Assembly: GCA_900770025.1 (NCBI GenBank)
Contig: CAAGIW010000058.1
Location: forward strand, 1-37,363
DNA length: 37,363 bases
DNA from: an uncultured Prevotella sp.
GTDB taxonomy: Bacteria > Bacteroidota > Bacteroidia > Bacteroidales > Bacteroidaceae
Direction of reading: 5' to 3'
Within the stretch, counting starts at the first letter, position 1; each line of letters opens with the position of its first letter. Below are positions 24,256 to 32,545 of the stretch, one piece after another. A program made the translations under genes and the position numbers. The notes beneath the pieces were generated by a model, which saw only the letters and a list, made by a program, of their open reading frames with translations, did not search any database and was not told the DNA's origin.

Positions 24256-25622
24256 GCACATTACACAGCAAAGCCGCTGCCGGTTTCCTGAAGAACAGCC
24301 AGAAGGCAGTATGGCACGACGAGACATTCTGGTCGGTACGCACCAAAAGAGACGTGCAAGCCAAAGGGTTGGACGAGTGGGAACAGCTGAGAGAAACGGC
24401 CAGCAACATCAAGAAGCACACCATCACCCACTTGGACGAATATTTAGAACAGTTTGCCTGCAATGCAGAGAAAAACGGCGTTATCGTGCACTGGGCAAAA
24501 GATGCCGAAGAATTCAACGCCACTGTGCTCTCTATCTTGCAGGAACATGGCGTGAAAAAGATGGTGAAGAGCAAGTCAATGCTCACCGAAGAATGCGAGA
24601 TGAACCCCTATTTAGAGCAGCACGGCATCGACGTAGTGGAGACCGATTTGGGCGAACGCATCATCCAGTTGATGCACTCCAAGCCCAGCCACATCGTGAT
24701 GCCAGCCATCCATATCACCCAAGAAGAGGTGGGCCACCTATTTGAAGACAAGCTGAAGTCGGAACCGGGCAATTACGACCCCACCTATCTCACCTATTGT
24801 GCGCGCATGAGTCTGCGCAATGAGTTTATGACTGCAGGGGCAGGAATGACGGGAGCCAACTTCGGAGTGGCCGCCACGGGCGACATTGTTGTATGCACCA
24901 ACGAGGGCAATGCCGACATGAGCACCTCCATGCCCAAACTGCACATTGCCGCCATGGGATTGGAAAAGATAGTGCCCGACTACCGTTCGCTGGCCGTGTT
25001 CCAGCGCCTGCTTTGCCGCTGCGGCACAGGACAGCCCACCACCACCTTCACTTCGCACTTCAGGAAAGCCCGCCCCGGGGCAGAGATGCACATCATTCTC
25101 GTGGACAACGGCAGAAGCGACATCATCGCCAACGCCGAACACTGGGAGTCGCTCAAGTGCATACGCTGCGGCGCCTGCATGAACACCTGTCCGGTGTATC
25201 GCCGCTCCGGAGGTTATTCCTACACCTATTTCATCCCCGGTCCCATCGGCATCAACTTAGGTATGCTGCGCAACAAAACCCGATACACCGACAACGTGAG
25301 TGCCTGTTCGCTCTGTTGCTCGTGCGACAACGTATGCCCAGCCAAGGTGAATCTGTCTGAACAGATATACCGCTGGCGACAGGAACTGGACTCGTTGGGC
25401 AAGGCCGACAGCATGAAAAAGGCCATGAGCAAGGGCATGAAAGTGCTGTTCGACCATCCGTCGCTCTATCGCACGGCACTCAAGTTCGCCCCCTGGGCCA
25501 ACCACGCCCCACGCTTTGCCATGTACAACAGCCTCAACGGTTGGGGAGAGGGGCGCGAAATGCCCGTCTTTGCCAAGCAGTCGTTTCATGAATGGTGGAA
25601 AAACAAAATCAAGAAGGTATGA
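24252..25622 (+). CDS. lutB: Lactate utilisation protein B, Fe-S protein (456 aa)
   Basis: Start set at the ATGA overlap with lutA (24252); the frame is open well upstream but that part is an out-of-frame reading of lutA. N-terminal LUD-type domain (VKSKSMLTEECEMNPYLE, TGANFGVAATGDIVVCTNEGN), then ferredoxin-like cluster motifs CIRCGACMNTCP (Cys303, 306, 309, 313) and CSLCCSCDNVCP from Cys352. This matches LutB/YkgF, which carries electrons from lactate. Overlaps lutC by ATGA (25619-25622). Confidence 0.94.
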   Translation: MSTLHSKAAAGFLKNSQKAVWHDETFWSVRTKRDVQAKGLDEWEQLRETASNIKKHTITHLDEYLEQFACNAEKNGVIVHWAKDAEEFNATVLSILQEHGVKKMVKSKSMLTEECEMNPYLEQHGIDVVETDLGERIIQLMHSKPSHIVMPAIHITQEEVGHLFEDKLKSEPGNYDPTYLTYCARMSLRNEFMTAGAGMTGANFGVAATGDIVVCTNEGNADMSTSMPKLHIAAMGLEKIVPDYRSLAVFQRLLCRCGTGQPTTTFTSHFRKARPGAEMHIILVDNGRSDIIANAEHWESLKCIRCGACMNTCPVYRRSGGYSYTYFIPGPIGINLGMLRNKTRYTDNVSACSLCCSCDNVCPAKVNLSEQIYRWRQELDSLGKADSMKKAMSKGMKVLFDHPSLYRTALKFAPWANHAPRFAMYNSLNGWGEGREMPVFAKQSFHEWWKNKIKKV

Positions 25623-26203
25623 AAAAAGAAGAACTATTCGCAAAGATAAAGCGCAACATCAGCACACAGTATGAGATGCCTTCGACAGAAGACATCCACC
25701 CCATCACATACGCCGACCCGCTGAAACAGTTTATGGAAGTGACACAAGTGGTGGGCGGCAAGGTGATGCTGTTAGAAGAAGGAGCCGAAACAGACATCAA
25801 CAGCATTGTGAAAAAGCTGCATCCCGAGGCCAAGCAGATAGCCTCTGAACTGCCAGAGGTGACCATTGCCACCATCAATCCCAACACGGTGAGCGACGCC
25901 AACGAACTGAACGGTACGGATGTGGCCGTGCTTAAAGGCATGTTTGGAGTGGCAGAGAACGGCTGTATCTGGATTCCACAGACCATGAAGGAAAAGGCTG
26001 TGTGCTTCATTTCCGAACAGTTGGTCATTCTGTTGGACCGCAACGACATCGTGAACAACATGCACGAGGCATACAACCGCATTGAGTTTACCGACTACGG
26101 CTATGGCTGTTTTATCAGCGGACCCTCCAAGACGGCCGACATAGCGCAGGCCTTGGTGATGGGGGCACAGGCTGCCCGCGGCGTCACGGTGGTCATTGTT
26201 TAG
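25619..26203 (+). CDS. lutC: Lactate utilisation protein C, LUD domain (194 aa)
   Basis: Start chosen at MKKEELFAKIKRN (25619) because of the ATGA overlap with lutB; a Met nine codons upstream lies inside lutB. A single LUD domain with MFGVAENGCIWI and the C-terminal YGCFISGPSKTADIAQALVMGAQAARG, the LutC/YkgG signature. Third subunit of the lactate oxidation complex. A small hairpin (CAGTTGC...GCAACTG, 26220-26240) follows 16 bases after the stop but lacks a T tract. Confidence 0.92.
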   Translation: MKKEELFAKIKRNISTQYEMPSTEDIHPITYADPLKQFMEVTQVVGGKVMLLEEGAETDINSIVKKLHPEAKQIASELPEVTIATINPNTVSDANELNGTDVAVLKGMFGVAENGCIWIPQTMKEKAVCFISEQLVILLDRNDIVNNMHEAYNRIEFTDYGYGCFISGPSKTADIAQALVMGAQAARGVTVVIV

Positions 26204-26215
26204 GGAAGACGAGGC

Positions 26216-26488
26216 GATTCAGTTGCAAGATAAGCAACTGATGATGAGCTAATAACGTGCGTTTCGAGACGATGCTTGGAGCAAATGGAGTTCCAAGACC
26301 ATTTGGGGTGATTTCCAAAATGGTGCGTTTTGCGTTCTAAAACTGCCACTTTTGCGTTCCAAAAGTGGCAGTTTTGCGTTCTAAAAGTGGCAGTTTTGCA
26401 ATGCAAAAGTGGCAGTTTTGCAAAACGGCACTCAGAGGGGGCTTTGACAAAAGCAAACTTATCGCATGAAACTTATACCGAACTCACG
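26216..26488. repeat. Dispersed non-coding element B with 22-bp array
   Basis: Left flank 26216-26248 and right flank 26444-26488 match those of element A. The core 26312-26421 has five 22-bp units starting at 26312, 26334, 26356, 26378 and 26400, all with the frame TTCTAAAA...TTTTGC. The 7-base centre differs: GGTGCG in unit 1, CTGCCAC in unit 2, and its reverse complement GTGGCAG in units 3-5. The right flank carries minus-strand TAAGTTTG (26454-26461) with TTCG 17 bases upstream. It fills the whole gap between lutC and the end of the fdtB-like gene. Confidence 0.78.
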
Positions 26489-27640
26489 TTAGACAAAGGC
26501 CTGAAGCAACCCCGCCACATGCTCCACTTCGGCATCTGTAAGCACCTGATTGCAGGGGATGCTCAGTTCTGTGGCATGTATCTTCTCCGTGATGGGCAGG
26601 TGCAGATGGCTGAGCCTTGAGTAGCATTGCTGCCTGTGGGGAGCTATGGGATAGTGAATCATGGTGTGCACGCCCCGCTCTTCCAGATAGCACTGCAGCC
26701 GATTGCGCTCGCTGCACAGCACCGGGAAGATGTGGAACACGCTCTGCTTCCAATAATCCATGCCGGGCAACGCCAACCGTTCGTTGCACACATTATTTAT
26801 ATAATAGGCGGCCACGCGCCGCCTTTGTTCGTTTTCGCGGTCCAAATAGCGCAACTTCACATTGAGCACAGCAGCCTGTATCTCGTCCATCCTACTGTTT
26901 TTCCCCGCATATCCAAACACATATTTCTGTTTGGAACCGTAGTTGGCAAGAGCCCTAACCACCTCTGCTAATTGTTCGTCGTTGGTGGTAACGGCTCCGG
27001 CATCGCCCAAAGCGCCTAAGTTTTTTCCAGGATAAAAGCTGTGACCGGCAGCATCGCCCAGCGAACCCGTGCGGGGATGGGAGGCATCAGTCGGGCCATC
27101 GGCACCGCAAGCAAGTCCGTGTGCCTGGGCATTGTCCTCAATCAGCTTCAGATGATGCCTACGGCATGTCTCCGCAATCCGTGGGGTATATGCCCTTCTG
27201 CCATACAGATGCACTATCATCACCGCTCGTGTGCGCTCTGTAATGGCCTGTTCTATCAGTCTTTCATCTATCTGAAACGTGTCTGCATTGGGTTCCACCA
27301 AGACAGGAACCAGCCTGTTTTCCGTAATGGCAAGTATCGATGCGATATACGTATTGGCCGGAACTATCACCTCGTCCCCCTCTTTCATCACCCCCATTTC
27401 CACGTAGGCACGCAGAATCAAGGTGAGCGCATCCAATCCGTTGGCACAGGTCACGCAATGCGACGTGCCGATATAGGCCGCATAATTCTGTTCAAACGCC
27501 CTGTTTTCCTGTCCTTGCAGATACCAGCCGCCACGCACTACGCGCAGCACAGCCTCATCAATTTCCTGCTGATGGAGGGCATTGATCTTCTGCAGGTTGA
27601 GATAATCAACGGCATGTTTTGTATGGGTGTGTGATGTCAT
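26489..27640 (-). CDS. fdtB: DegT/DnrJ/EryC1-type sugar aminotransferase (FdtB-like, 383 aa)
   Basis: PLP-dependent nucleotide-sugar transaminase: NGLDALTLILRAY, DEVIVPANTYIAS, EDNAQAHG with the ring-contact Asp169, and SFYPGKNLGALGDAG with the PLP lysine Lys206. Most similar in pattern to FdtB/QdtB, which put an amino group on C3 of dTDP-3-keto-6-deoxyhexose. Start chosen at MTSHTHTKHAVDYLNLQ (27640), because family members begin close to the YLNLQKINA segment; a Met at 27679 overlapping the upstream gene is possible. Co-transcribed with fdtA-like and rfbB genes, which supports the role. FdtB versus QdtB (galacto or gluco product) cannot be decided. Confidence 0.85.
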   Translation of the reverse strand: MTSHTHTKHAVDYLNLQKINALHQQEIDEAVLRVVRGGWYLQGQENRAFEQNYAAYIGTSHCVTCANGLDALTLILRAYVEMGVMKEGDEVIVPANTYIASILAITENRLVPVLVEPNADTFQIDERLIEQAITERTRAVMIVHLYGRRAYTPRIAETCRRHHLKLIEDNAQAHGLACGADGPTDASHPRTGSLGDAAGHSFYPGKNLGALGDAGAVTTNDEQLAEVVRALANYGSKQKYVFGYAGKNSRMDEIQAAVLNVKLRYLDRENEQRRRVAAYYINNVCNERLALPGMDYWKQSVFHIFPVLCSERNRLQCYLEERGVHTMIHYPIAPHRQQCYSRLSHLHLPITEKIHATELSIPCNQVLTDAEVEHVAGLLQAFV

Positions 27641-27666
27641 GGCGATATTTGAAGTTTGTCTTTCTA

Positions 27667-28614
27667 TCAAAGTGTCCATTCATAGGTGTCGTAGCACACC
27701 GCACGCGCTCCGAATCCCTCTTTCTGATGTATCAGGTTTTCGTTGAGCCATGCCCCATGCTGCTCGGTGGAGATGCCAAAGTCGAAATGCCTCACGTGGG
27801 GATATACCTCTGTGAACAGAGAGTGAAACAGTTTGTCGAGAGCCCCTATCTGCTTTCCATGAGGCGAAGCAGAGATATATTGCGAATGGGCCACCCCGCT
27901 TCCGCATTCGTAGATGACCGTACCGGCAAGCATCTCACTTTCCTGCATGGCGGCAAAGAGACGGATGTTGCGGGGAAAACGCTCGGCCAGCAGCCTTATT
28001 TCTTCCAATGAATGGACGGGGTGTGTGCCATGTTTTTGCAGCAGATTGTGGGAAAGGATGCTCCAAAAAGTCTCATAATCATCGCTCTCCACAATCCGCA
28101 CCCCCTGCTTGTCGGCCTTCTTCATGCCCCTGATGCGCAACTGCGACCATCTGGGCAGGGGTTCCTCCATAGCCACCACCGATGCAATCTCTCTGTACAG
28201 CAACCGCGCATGGCAGCACTGCACGATGGCATAGAGATCTTCCTCTGCCGGACGCCGGTGGTAGATGTGGGGGGTGGGCTTGTATTTCACCCTGCTGATG
28301 CCACTGCCGGCGAGGAAAGCGTTGAGCGATTCAAACACTTGTTTTGCCTTTTGCGCCGTCATGTCATCCCCCATCACCAGTCCGCCGTAGGTGAGTCCGC
28401 CATGCGAGAAGAGGCAATCATCCACACGATTTGCCGGCAACAATGCCAACAGCACTCCCTTCTCGGTATATACCATGAGTGAGAAATCGGCAAAGCGGTG
28501 GGCATGATAGTCCATATAATGTCTGTCCATCAGGAACGTTGCGTTCTTGGATTGTGCCACGAACGTGTTCCACTCCTCTGCATTTTCGTTATGATACAGC
28601 CTTACTTCGAGCAT
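27667..28614 (-). CDS. FemAB-like GNAT acyltransferase (315 aa)
   Basis: Two tandem GNAT-like halves as in FemAB-type acyltransferases: N-terminal half with EEWNTFVAQSKNATFLM and GGLTYGGLVMGDD, C-terminal half with AGTVIYECGSGVAHSQYISAS and FDFGISTEQHGAWLNENLI. These enzymes use acyl-CoA or aminoacyl-tRNA to acylate amino groups. It lies between fdtA-like (13-base overlap) and fdtB-like genes, so the 3-amino sugar made by FdtB, or the glycan that carries it, is a likely target. The usual FdtC is a hexapeptide-repeat acetyltransferase, which is absent here. Function is inferred from family and position. Confidence 0.75.
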   Translation of the reverse strand: MLEVRLYHNENAEEWNTFVAQSKNATFLMDRHYMDYHAHRFADFSLMVYTEKGVLLALLPANRVDDCLFSHGGLTYGGLVMGDDMTAQKAKQVFESLNAFLAGSGISRVKYKPTPHIYHRRPAEEDLYAIVQCCHARLLYREIASVVAMEEPLPRWSQLRIRGMKKADKQGVRIVESDDYETFWSILSHNLLQKHGTHPVHSLEEIRLLAERFPRNIRLFAAMQESEMLAGTVIYECGSGVAHSQYISASPHGKQIGALDKLFHSLFTEVYPHVRHFDFGISTEQHGAWLNENLIHQKEGFGARAVCYDTYEWTL

Positions 28615-29030
28615 TGCTTGGATGCCAGAAATTCCTCGTAATCGTAGATATAATCGTCTTCATCATAGAGTTCCGAAGCCAATACCAGGCACACGGCACC
28701 CGAAGAGAAATCCTCTAAGGTGCGCCATACGCCTGTATTGATGAGCAAGCCCTGCCACGGATGATTCAGATGGTATTCATGCCTTGTGCCCATGCCATCA
28801 TCGAGTGTCACCGTGAACGAGCCACTCACGGCAATGACAAACGACAGGCATTGCTTGTGTGCATGGCCTCCCCGGCTTTCACCGGCCGGCACATCATAGG
28901 TCCAGTATGCCCTTTTGATGTCGAACGGCACATTCTTGCACTCCTCCGCCACGGTAAGATTGCCGCGGGGGTCGCATATCTTGGGCAGTTCTATGATGCG
29001 TCCCAAATGACAAGGAATGTCTTTTTTCAT
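28602..29030 (-). CDS. fdtA: dTDP-4-keto-6-deoxyhexose 3,4-ketoisomerase (FdtA/WxcM-like, 142 aa)
   Basis: A small cupin: RAYWTYDVPAGESRGGHAHK with the conserved RGGHAH histidines, then SGSFTVTLDDG and INTGVWRTLEDFSSGAVCLVLAS. This is the FdtA/QdtA (WxcM-like) pattern and length. It moves the keto group from C4 to C3 of dTDP-4-keto-6-deoxyglucose, feeding the transaminase encoded two genes on. Start set at MKKDIPCHLG (29030), one base after the purT stop; MNK at 29039 would overlap purT by 8 bases. Overlaps the FemAB-like gene by 13 bases. Confidence 0.85.
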   Translation of the reverse strand: MKKDIPCHLGRIIELPKICDPRGNLTVAEECKNVPFDIKRAYWTYDVPAGESRGGHAHKQCLSFVIAVSGSFTVTLDDGMGTRHEYHLNHPWQGLLINTGVWRTLEDFSSGAVCLVLASELYDEDDYIYDYEEFLASKQCSK

Positions 29031-29031
29031 C

Positions 29032-30219
29032 TTATTCATGGAACTTGGTATAGGGGTCTGTGCCCAGAACAGTCTTTGCCAACCGCTTGGCCTTATCGCG
29101 CAATGCAGTGGTATCGTCGCCCACCTCGCCATAACACAGCACCACACCCATGCGTCGGCCCACATGTGCCTCTGGCTTTCCGAAGATACGTATGCGCGTG
29201 CGGTCTTCCTTCAGAGCCTCCACCAGGTTGTATGGCAGGGGTGAACAGCTCTCCTGCGGCGACAGGATGACTGCACTTGCGCCGGCATGTTCCAAGTGGA
29301 TGCCTGCAATAGGCAGGCCCATCACGGCACGGAAGTGGAGTTCAAACTCGCTGAGGTTGGTGGTATGGCCCAAAGTGACCATTCCCGTGTCGTGCGGACG
29401 GGGAGAAAGTTCGCTGAAGATGACTTCCCCCTGCTTGGTGAGGAAGAACTCCACGCCCCAGATACCGGCACCAGTGAGTGCCTTAGTCACCTCGTTGGCG
29501 ATATGCTGCGCCTGCTTCAGCGCCTCTTCGGGGATGCTGTATGGCTGCCAACTCTCGCGGTAGTCGCCCCCCTTCTGCACATGACCGATGGGCGGACAGA
29601 AGAGCGTGGGCCCCTCTTTCTGTGTCACGGTGAGCAAGGTAAATTCGGAATCAAAGTCGATAAACTCCTCAATAATCACCTCTTTCACATCACCACGACT
29701 GCCCTCCATAGCCTCGGTAAATGCCTTCTGCAACTCATCGTCGTTATGAACATAACTCTGCCCGTGTCCGGAGGAAGACATCAGCGGCTTTACCACACAG
29801 GGGAAGCCAATCTCATCGGCAGCCTTCTTGAACTCGTCAAAGGTCTTGGCATAGAAATATTTGGCAGTTCTCAATCCCAGTTCCTTGGCAGCCAGATCGC
29901 GGATAGCCCTTCTGTTCATGGTATAGTTGACGGCCCGGGCACTGGGCACCACCTGAATGCCCTGCTTTTCGAAATCAAACAACCGTTCGGTGCGTATCGC
30001 CTCTATCTCTGGCACAATGATGTCGGGCTGGTGTTTCTTCACCACAGCCTCCAGCGCAGCGCCGTCTAACATGGAGAACACCTCACGTTCGTCGGCCACC
30101 TGCATGGCCGGCGCATCGTTATATCTGTCACAGGCAATCACATACTGCCCCGCACGCTTGGCAGCAATCACAAACTCCTTGCCCAGCTCTCCTGAACCCA
30201 ATAACAGTATTTTCTTCAT
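29032..30219 (-). CDS. purT: Formate-dependent phosphoribosylglycinamide formyltransferase (395 aa)
   Basis: ATP-grasp enzyme: KKILLLGSGELGKEFVIAAKR at the N-terminus, ATP-binding loop KPLMSSSGHGQS, and metal-site segment FSELSPRPHDTGMVTL. It joins formate to GAR using ATP, an alternative to folate-dependent PurN in purine synthesis. Start chosen at MKKILLLG (30219), four bases after the rfbB stop; the longer frame enters rfbB. It is embedded between rfbB and fdtA-like genes, an unexpected place for a purine gene. Confidence 0.95.
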   Translation of the reverse strand: MKKILLLGSGELGKEFVIAAKRAGQYVIACDRYNDAPAMQVADEREVFSMLDGAALEAVVKKHQPDIIVPEIEAIRTERLFDFEKQGIQVVPSARAVNYTMNRRAIRDLAAKELGLRTAKYFYAKTFDEFKKAADEIGFPCVVKPLMSSSGHGQSYVHNDDELQKAFTEAMEGSRGDVKEVIIEEFIDFDSEFTLLTVTQKEGPTLFCPPIGHVQKGGDYRESWQPYSIPEEALKQAQHIANEVTKALTGAGIWGVEFFLTKQGEVIFSELSPRPHDTGMVTLGHTTNLSEFELHFRAVMGLPIAGIHLEHAGASAVILSPQESCSPLPYNLVEALKEDRTRIRIFGKPEAHVGRRMGVVLCYGEVGDDTTALRDKAKRLAKTVLGTDPYTKFHE

Positions 30220-30223
30220 ATCA

Positions 30224-31357
30224 TCAACGGTTTTTGTACATGTTGTCGTAATAATTCTGGTAGTCTCCACTCGTCACGTTATCCAACCACTCCTGATTGT
30301 CCAAATACCAGCGCACGGTTTTTTCAATACCCTCTTCAAACTGCAACGAGGGTTCCCAACCGAGTTCGCGCTGAAGCTTGGTGGAATCGATGGCATAGCG
30401 GGCATCATGCCCCAAACGGTCGGTGACATAGGTAATTAGGTCGAGGTCTTCCCCTTCCTTTCTGCCTAACAGGCGATCCACTGTGTTGATGACTACCTTG
30501 ATGATGTCGATGTTCTTCCACTCATTGAAACCACCGATATTGTAGGTTTCGGCCACCTTTCCCTCATGGAAGATAAGGTCGATGGCACGTGCATGATCCA
30601 CCACATAGAGCCAATCGCGCACATTCTCTCCCTTGCCATATACGGGCAACGGCTTGCGATGGCGGATATTGTTGATGAATAGGGGAATCAGTTTCTCTGG
30701 AAACTGGTACGGACCGTAGTTGTTTGAACAGTTGGTCACGATGGTAGGCATCCCGTAAGTGTCGTGGAAGGCACGCACAAAGTGGTCGCTGCCAGCCTTG
30801 GATGCCGAATAGGGCGAATGGGGATTGTACTTGGTTGTTTCCAAGAAGAAGTCTTCTCCGTATGCCTCATGATGCTTTGACGAAGAAGCTTTGGTGGTGA
30901 ACGGAGGTTCGATGCCCTCGGGATGAGTCATAGACAAGGCCCCATACACCTCGTCAGTGGAGATATGATAGAAGCGTTTGCCCTCATACTTCTCGGGAAG
31001 TGACTCCCAATACAGCTTTGCGGCCTGCAACAGCGAGAGGGTACCCATCACATTGGTGCGGGCAAAGGTGAAGGGGTCTTTGATAGAACGGTCCACATGG
31101 CTCTCTGCAGCAAGATGGATAATGCCGTCCACATGCTCTTCCTGCATCAACTGATAGAACGCATCGAAATCACAGATGTCCATCTTCACAAACTTGTAGT
31201 TGGGTTTATCCTCTATATCCTTCAGATTGGCGAGATTGCCCGCATAGGTCAGTTTGTCAAGATTGATAATCCTATAGTTGGGATACTTGTTCACGAAAAG
31301 TCGAACCACATGGCTACCTATAAAACCGGCGCCTCCTGTTATCACTATTGTCTTCAT
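30224..31357 (-). CDS. rfbB: dTDP-glucose 4,6-dehydratase (377 aa)
   Basis: Extended short-chain dehydrogenase: NAD loop GGAGFIG (Gly8, 11, 14), catalytic STDE (Thr134, Asp135, Glu136) and YSASK (Tyr183, Lys187). Family-typical RDWLYVVDH and GRLGHDARYAID-like segments are present. It converts dTDP-glucose to dTDP-4-keto-6-deoxyglucose, the shared precursor for FdtA. RfbA, C and D are not nearby. The 55-base gap to the upstream phosphoesterase gene is filled by an 11-bp tandem repeat. Confidence 0.96.
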   Translation of the reverse strand: MKTIVITGGAGFIGSHVVRLFVNKYPNYRIINLDKLTYAGNLANLKDIEDKPNYKFVKMDICDFDAFYQLMQEEHVDGIIHLAAESHVDRSIKDPFTFARTNVMGTLSLLQAAKLYWESLPEKYEGKRFYHISTDEVYGALSMTHPEGIEPPFTTKASSSKHHEAYGEDFFLETTKYNPHSPYSASKAGSDHFVRAFHDTYGMPTIVTNCSNNYGPYQFPEKLIPLFINNIRHRKPLPVYGKGENVRDWLYVVDHARAIDLIFHEGKVAETYNIGGFNEWKNIDIIKVVINTVDRLLGRKEGEDLDLITYVTDRLGHDARYAIDSTKLQRELGWEPSLQFEEGIEKTVRWYLDNQEWLDNVTSGDYQNYYDNMYKNR

Positions 31358-31369
31358 AATGGGTAGTTA

Positions 31370-31412
31370 TTTTGTTTCTGTTTTGTTTCTGTTTTGTTTC
31401 AATTTTGCTTTA
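31370..31412. repeat. 11-bp tandem repeat upstream of rfbB
   Basis: Units TTTTGTTTCTG (31370-31380, 31381-31391), TTTTGTTTCAA (31392-31402) and a partial TTTTGCTTTA (31403-31412) run right up to the phosphoesterase stop codon. It forms most of the rfbB leader. Confidence 0.8.
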
Positions 31413-31901
31413 TCATTTGATGGTAATCACCTCGCAATCGGTAAATCTGCTGCCGTCGATGGTGAGCCTTACCAAGGTGCGTTCCTTGTGCCACCCCTGC
31501 ATACCCGCAGCGCCGGGATTGATGTGCAGCAGTCCCAAGGTCTTGTCATACTGCACCTTCAGTATATGCGAGTGACCACTGATAAAGAGTTGGGGCGGCA
31601 TACTGTATATCTGTCCACGCACCGAGGCATCATAATTGCCCGGATAGCCTCCGATATGTTTCATAAGCACCTCCACATCCTCGCACTTGAAGCGCAACAC
31701 CTGTGGGAACATCAGCCTCAAATCGCCTCCGTCGCAGTTTCCGCAAACGGCTCTCAACGGTTTGAAGGCAGCCAGTTTGTCTGCAAGTTCCACACTGCCT
31801 ATGTCGCCAGCGTGCCATATCTCATCGCAGTCGTTGAAATAATGCAGATATTTGTCATCCCAATAGGAGTGGGTATCGCTCAGTATGCCTATCTTCTTCA
31901 T
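31413..31901 (-). CDS. YfcE/MJ0936-type metallophosphoesterase (162 aa)
   Basis: Calcineurin-like phosphoesterase of the small YfcE class: SDTHSY (Asp9, His11), HAGDIG, GNCDGGD, and GHSHILKVQ with GLLHINPGAAG. All metal ligands of the dinuclear site are present. Members hydrolyse phosphodiesters, in vivo substrates mostly unknown. It lies 13 bases after the cytidylate-kinase-like gene. Confidence 0.92.
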   Translation of the reverse strand: MKKIGILSDTHSYWDDKYLHYFNDCDEIWHAGDIGSVELADKLAAFKPLRAVCGNCDGGDLRLMFPQVLRFKCEDVEVLMKHIGGYPGNYDASVRGQIYSMPPQLFISGHSHILKVQYDKTLGLLHINPGAAGMQGWHKERTLVRLTIDGSRFTDCEVITIK

Positions 31902-31914
31902 TCTTTCTGATGTT

Positions 31915-32544
31915 CTAATCCTCCAAATGCAAGGCTTTGGTCACATATTGTTCTATCAGTTGCTCTGTGCCCTCCAGCCCCAATACACTGCTGTTGACAC
32001 AGAGATGATAACTGTCGCTGTGCCCCCATCGCTTGCCGGTGTAATAGTTGTAATACTGTGCTCGTTCTTTCTCTCCGCCGACAATCAGTTTGCGTGCTGC
32101 CGCCCTGTCGCATCCCTTTCGTGCGCATACCTGCTGCAATCGCTTGTCCATGTCGGCTGTGATGAACACATTGACCACATTGGGATAGTCGCGCAACACG
32201 TAGTCGGCACACCTTCCCACAAACACGCACGAGGAGTTGTCTGCGGCCTTTCGTATGGCGTCGCTCTGTATTTTGAACAAAGACTCCTGTGAGATGCTGT
32301 CGCTATAGAAATTGGAGTCGCCCAAATGCGGCGTGGCTATGTGCAGAATGGAACTGAAGAATCCCTTCTGTTCATCGTTCTTTTCAAAAAACTCCTCACG
32401 AAAGCCACTCTCCTTGGCAGCAAGGTTCAGCAGTTCACGGTCGTAGAAACGGCATCCGAAATGGCTTGCCACCCGCTCAGCAATGAGTCGTCCGCCACTG
32501 CCTATCTGCCTGCCCACATTGATTATGATTTTCTTGTCTTTCAT
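31915..32544 (-). CDS. Cytidylate kinase-like protein (209 aa)
   Basis: P-loop-like start IINVGRQIGSGGRLIAERVA, then FYDRELLNLAAKESG and VFVGRCADYVLRDYPNVVNVFI, the pattern of the Cytidylate_kin2 family, which is distinct from the housekeeping Cmk. It probably phosphorylates a nucleotide or related small molecule, but the substrate is not established. Starts one base after the MATE gene stop, so it is translationally coupled. Confidence 0.88.
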   Translation of the reverse strand: MKDKKIIINVGRQIGSGGRLIAERVASHFGCRFYDRELLNLAAKESGFREEFFEKNDEQKGFFSSILHIATPHLGDSNFYSDSISQESLFKIQSDAIRKAADNSSCVFVGRCADYVLRDYPNVVNVFITADMDKRLQQVCARKGCDRAAARKLIVGGEKERAQYYNYYTGKRWGHSDSYHLCVNSSVLGLEGTEQLIEQYVTKALHLED

Positions 32545-32545
32545 C

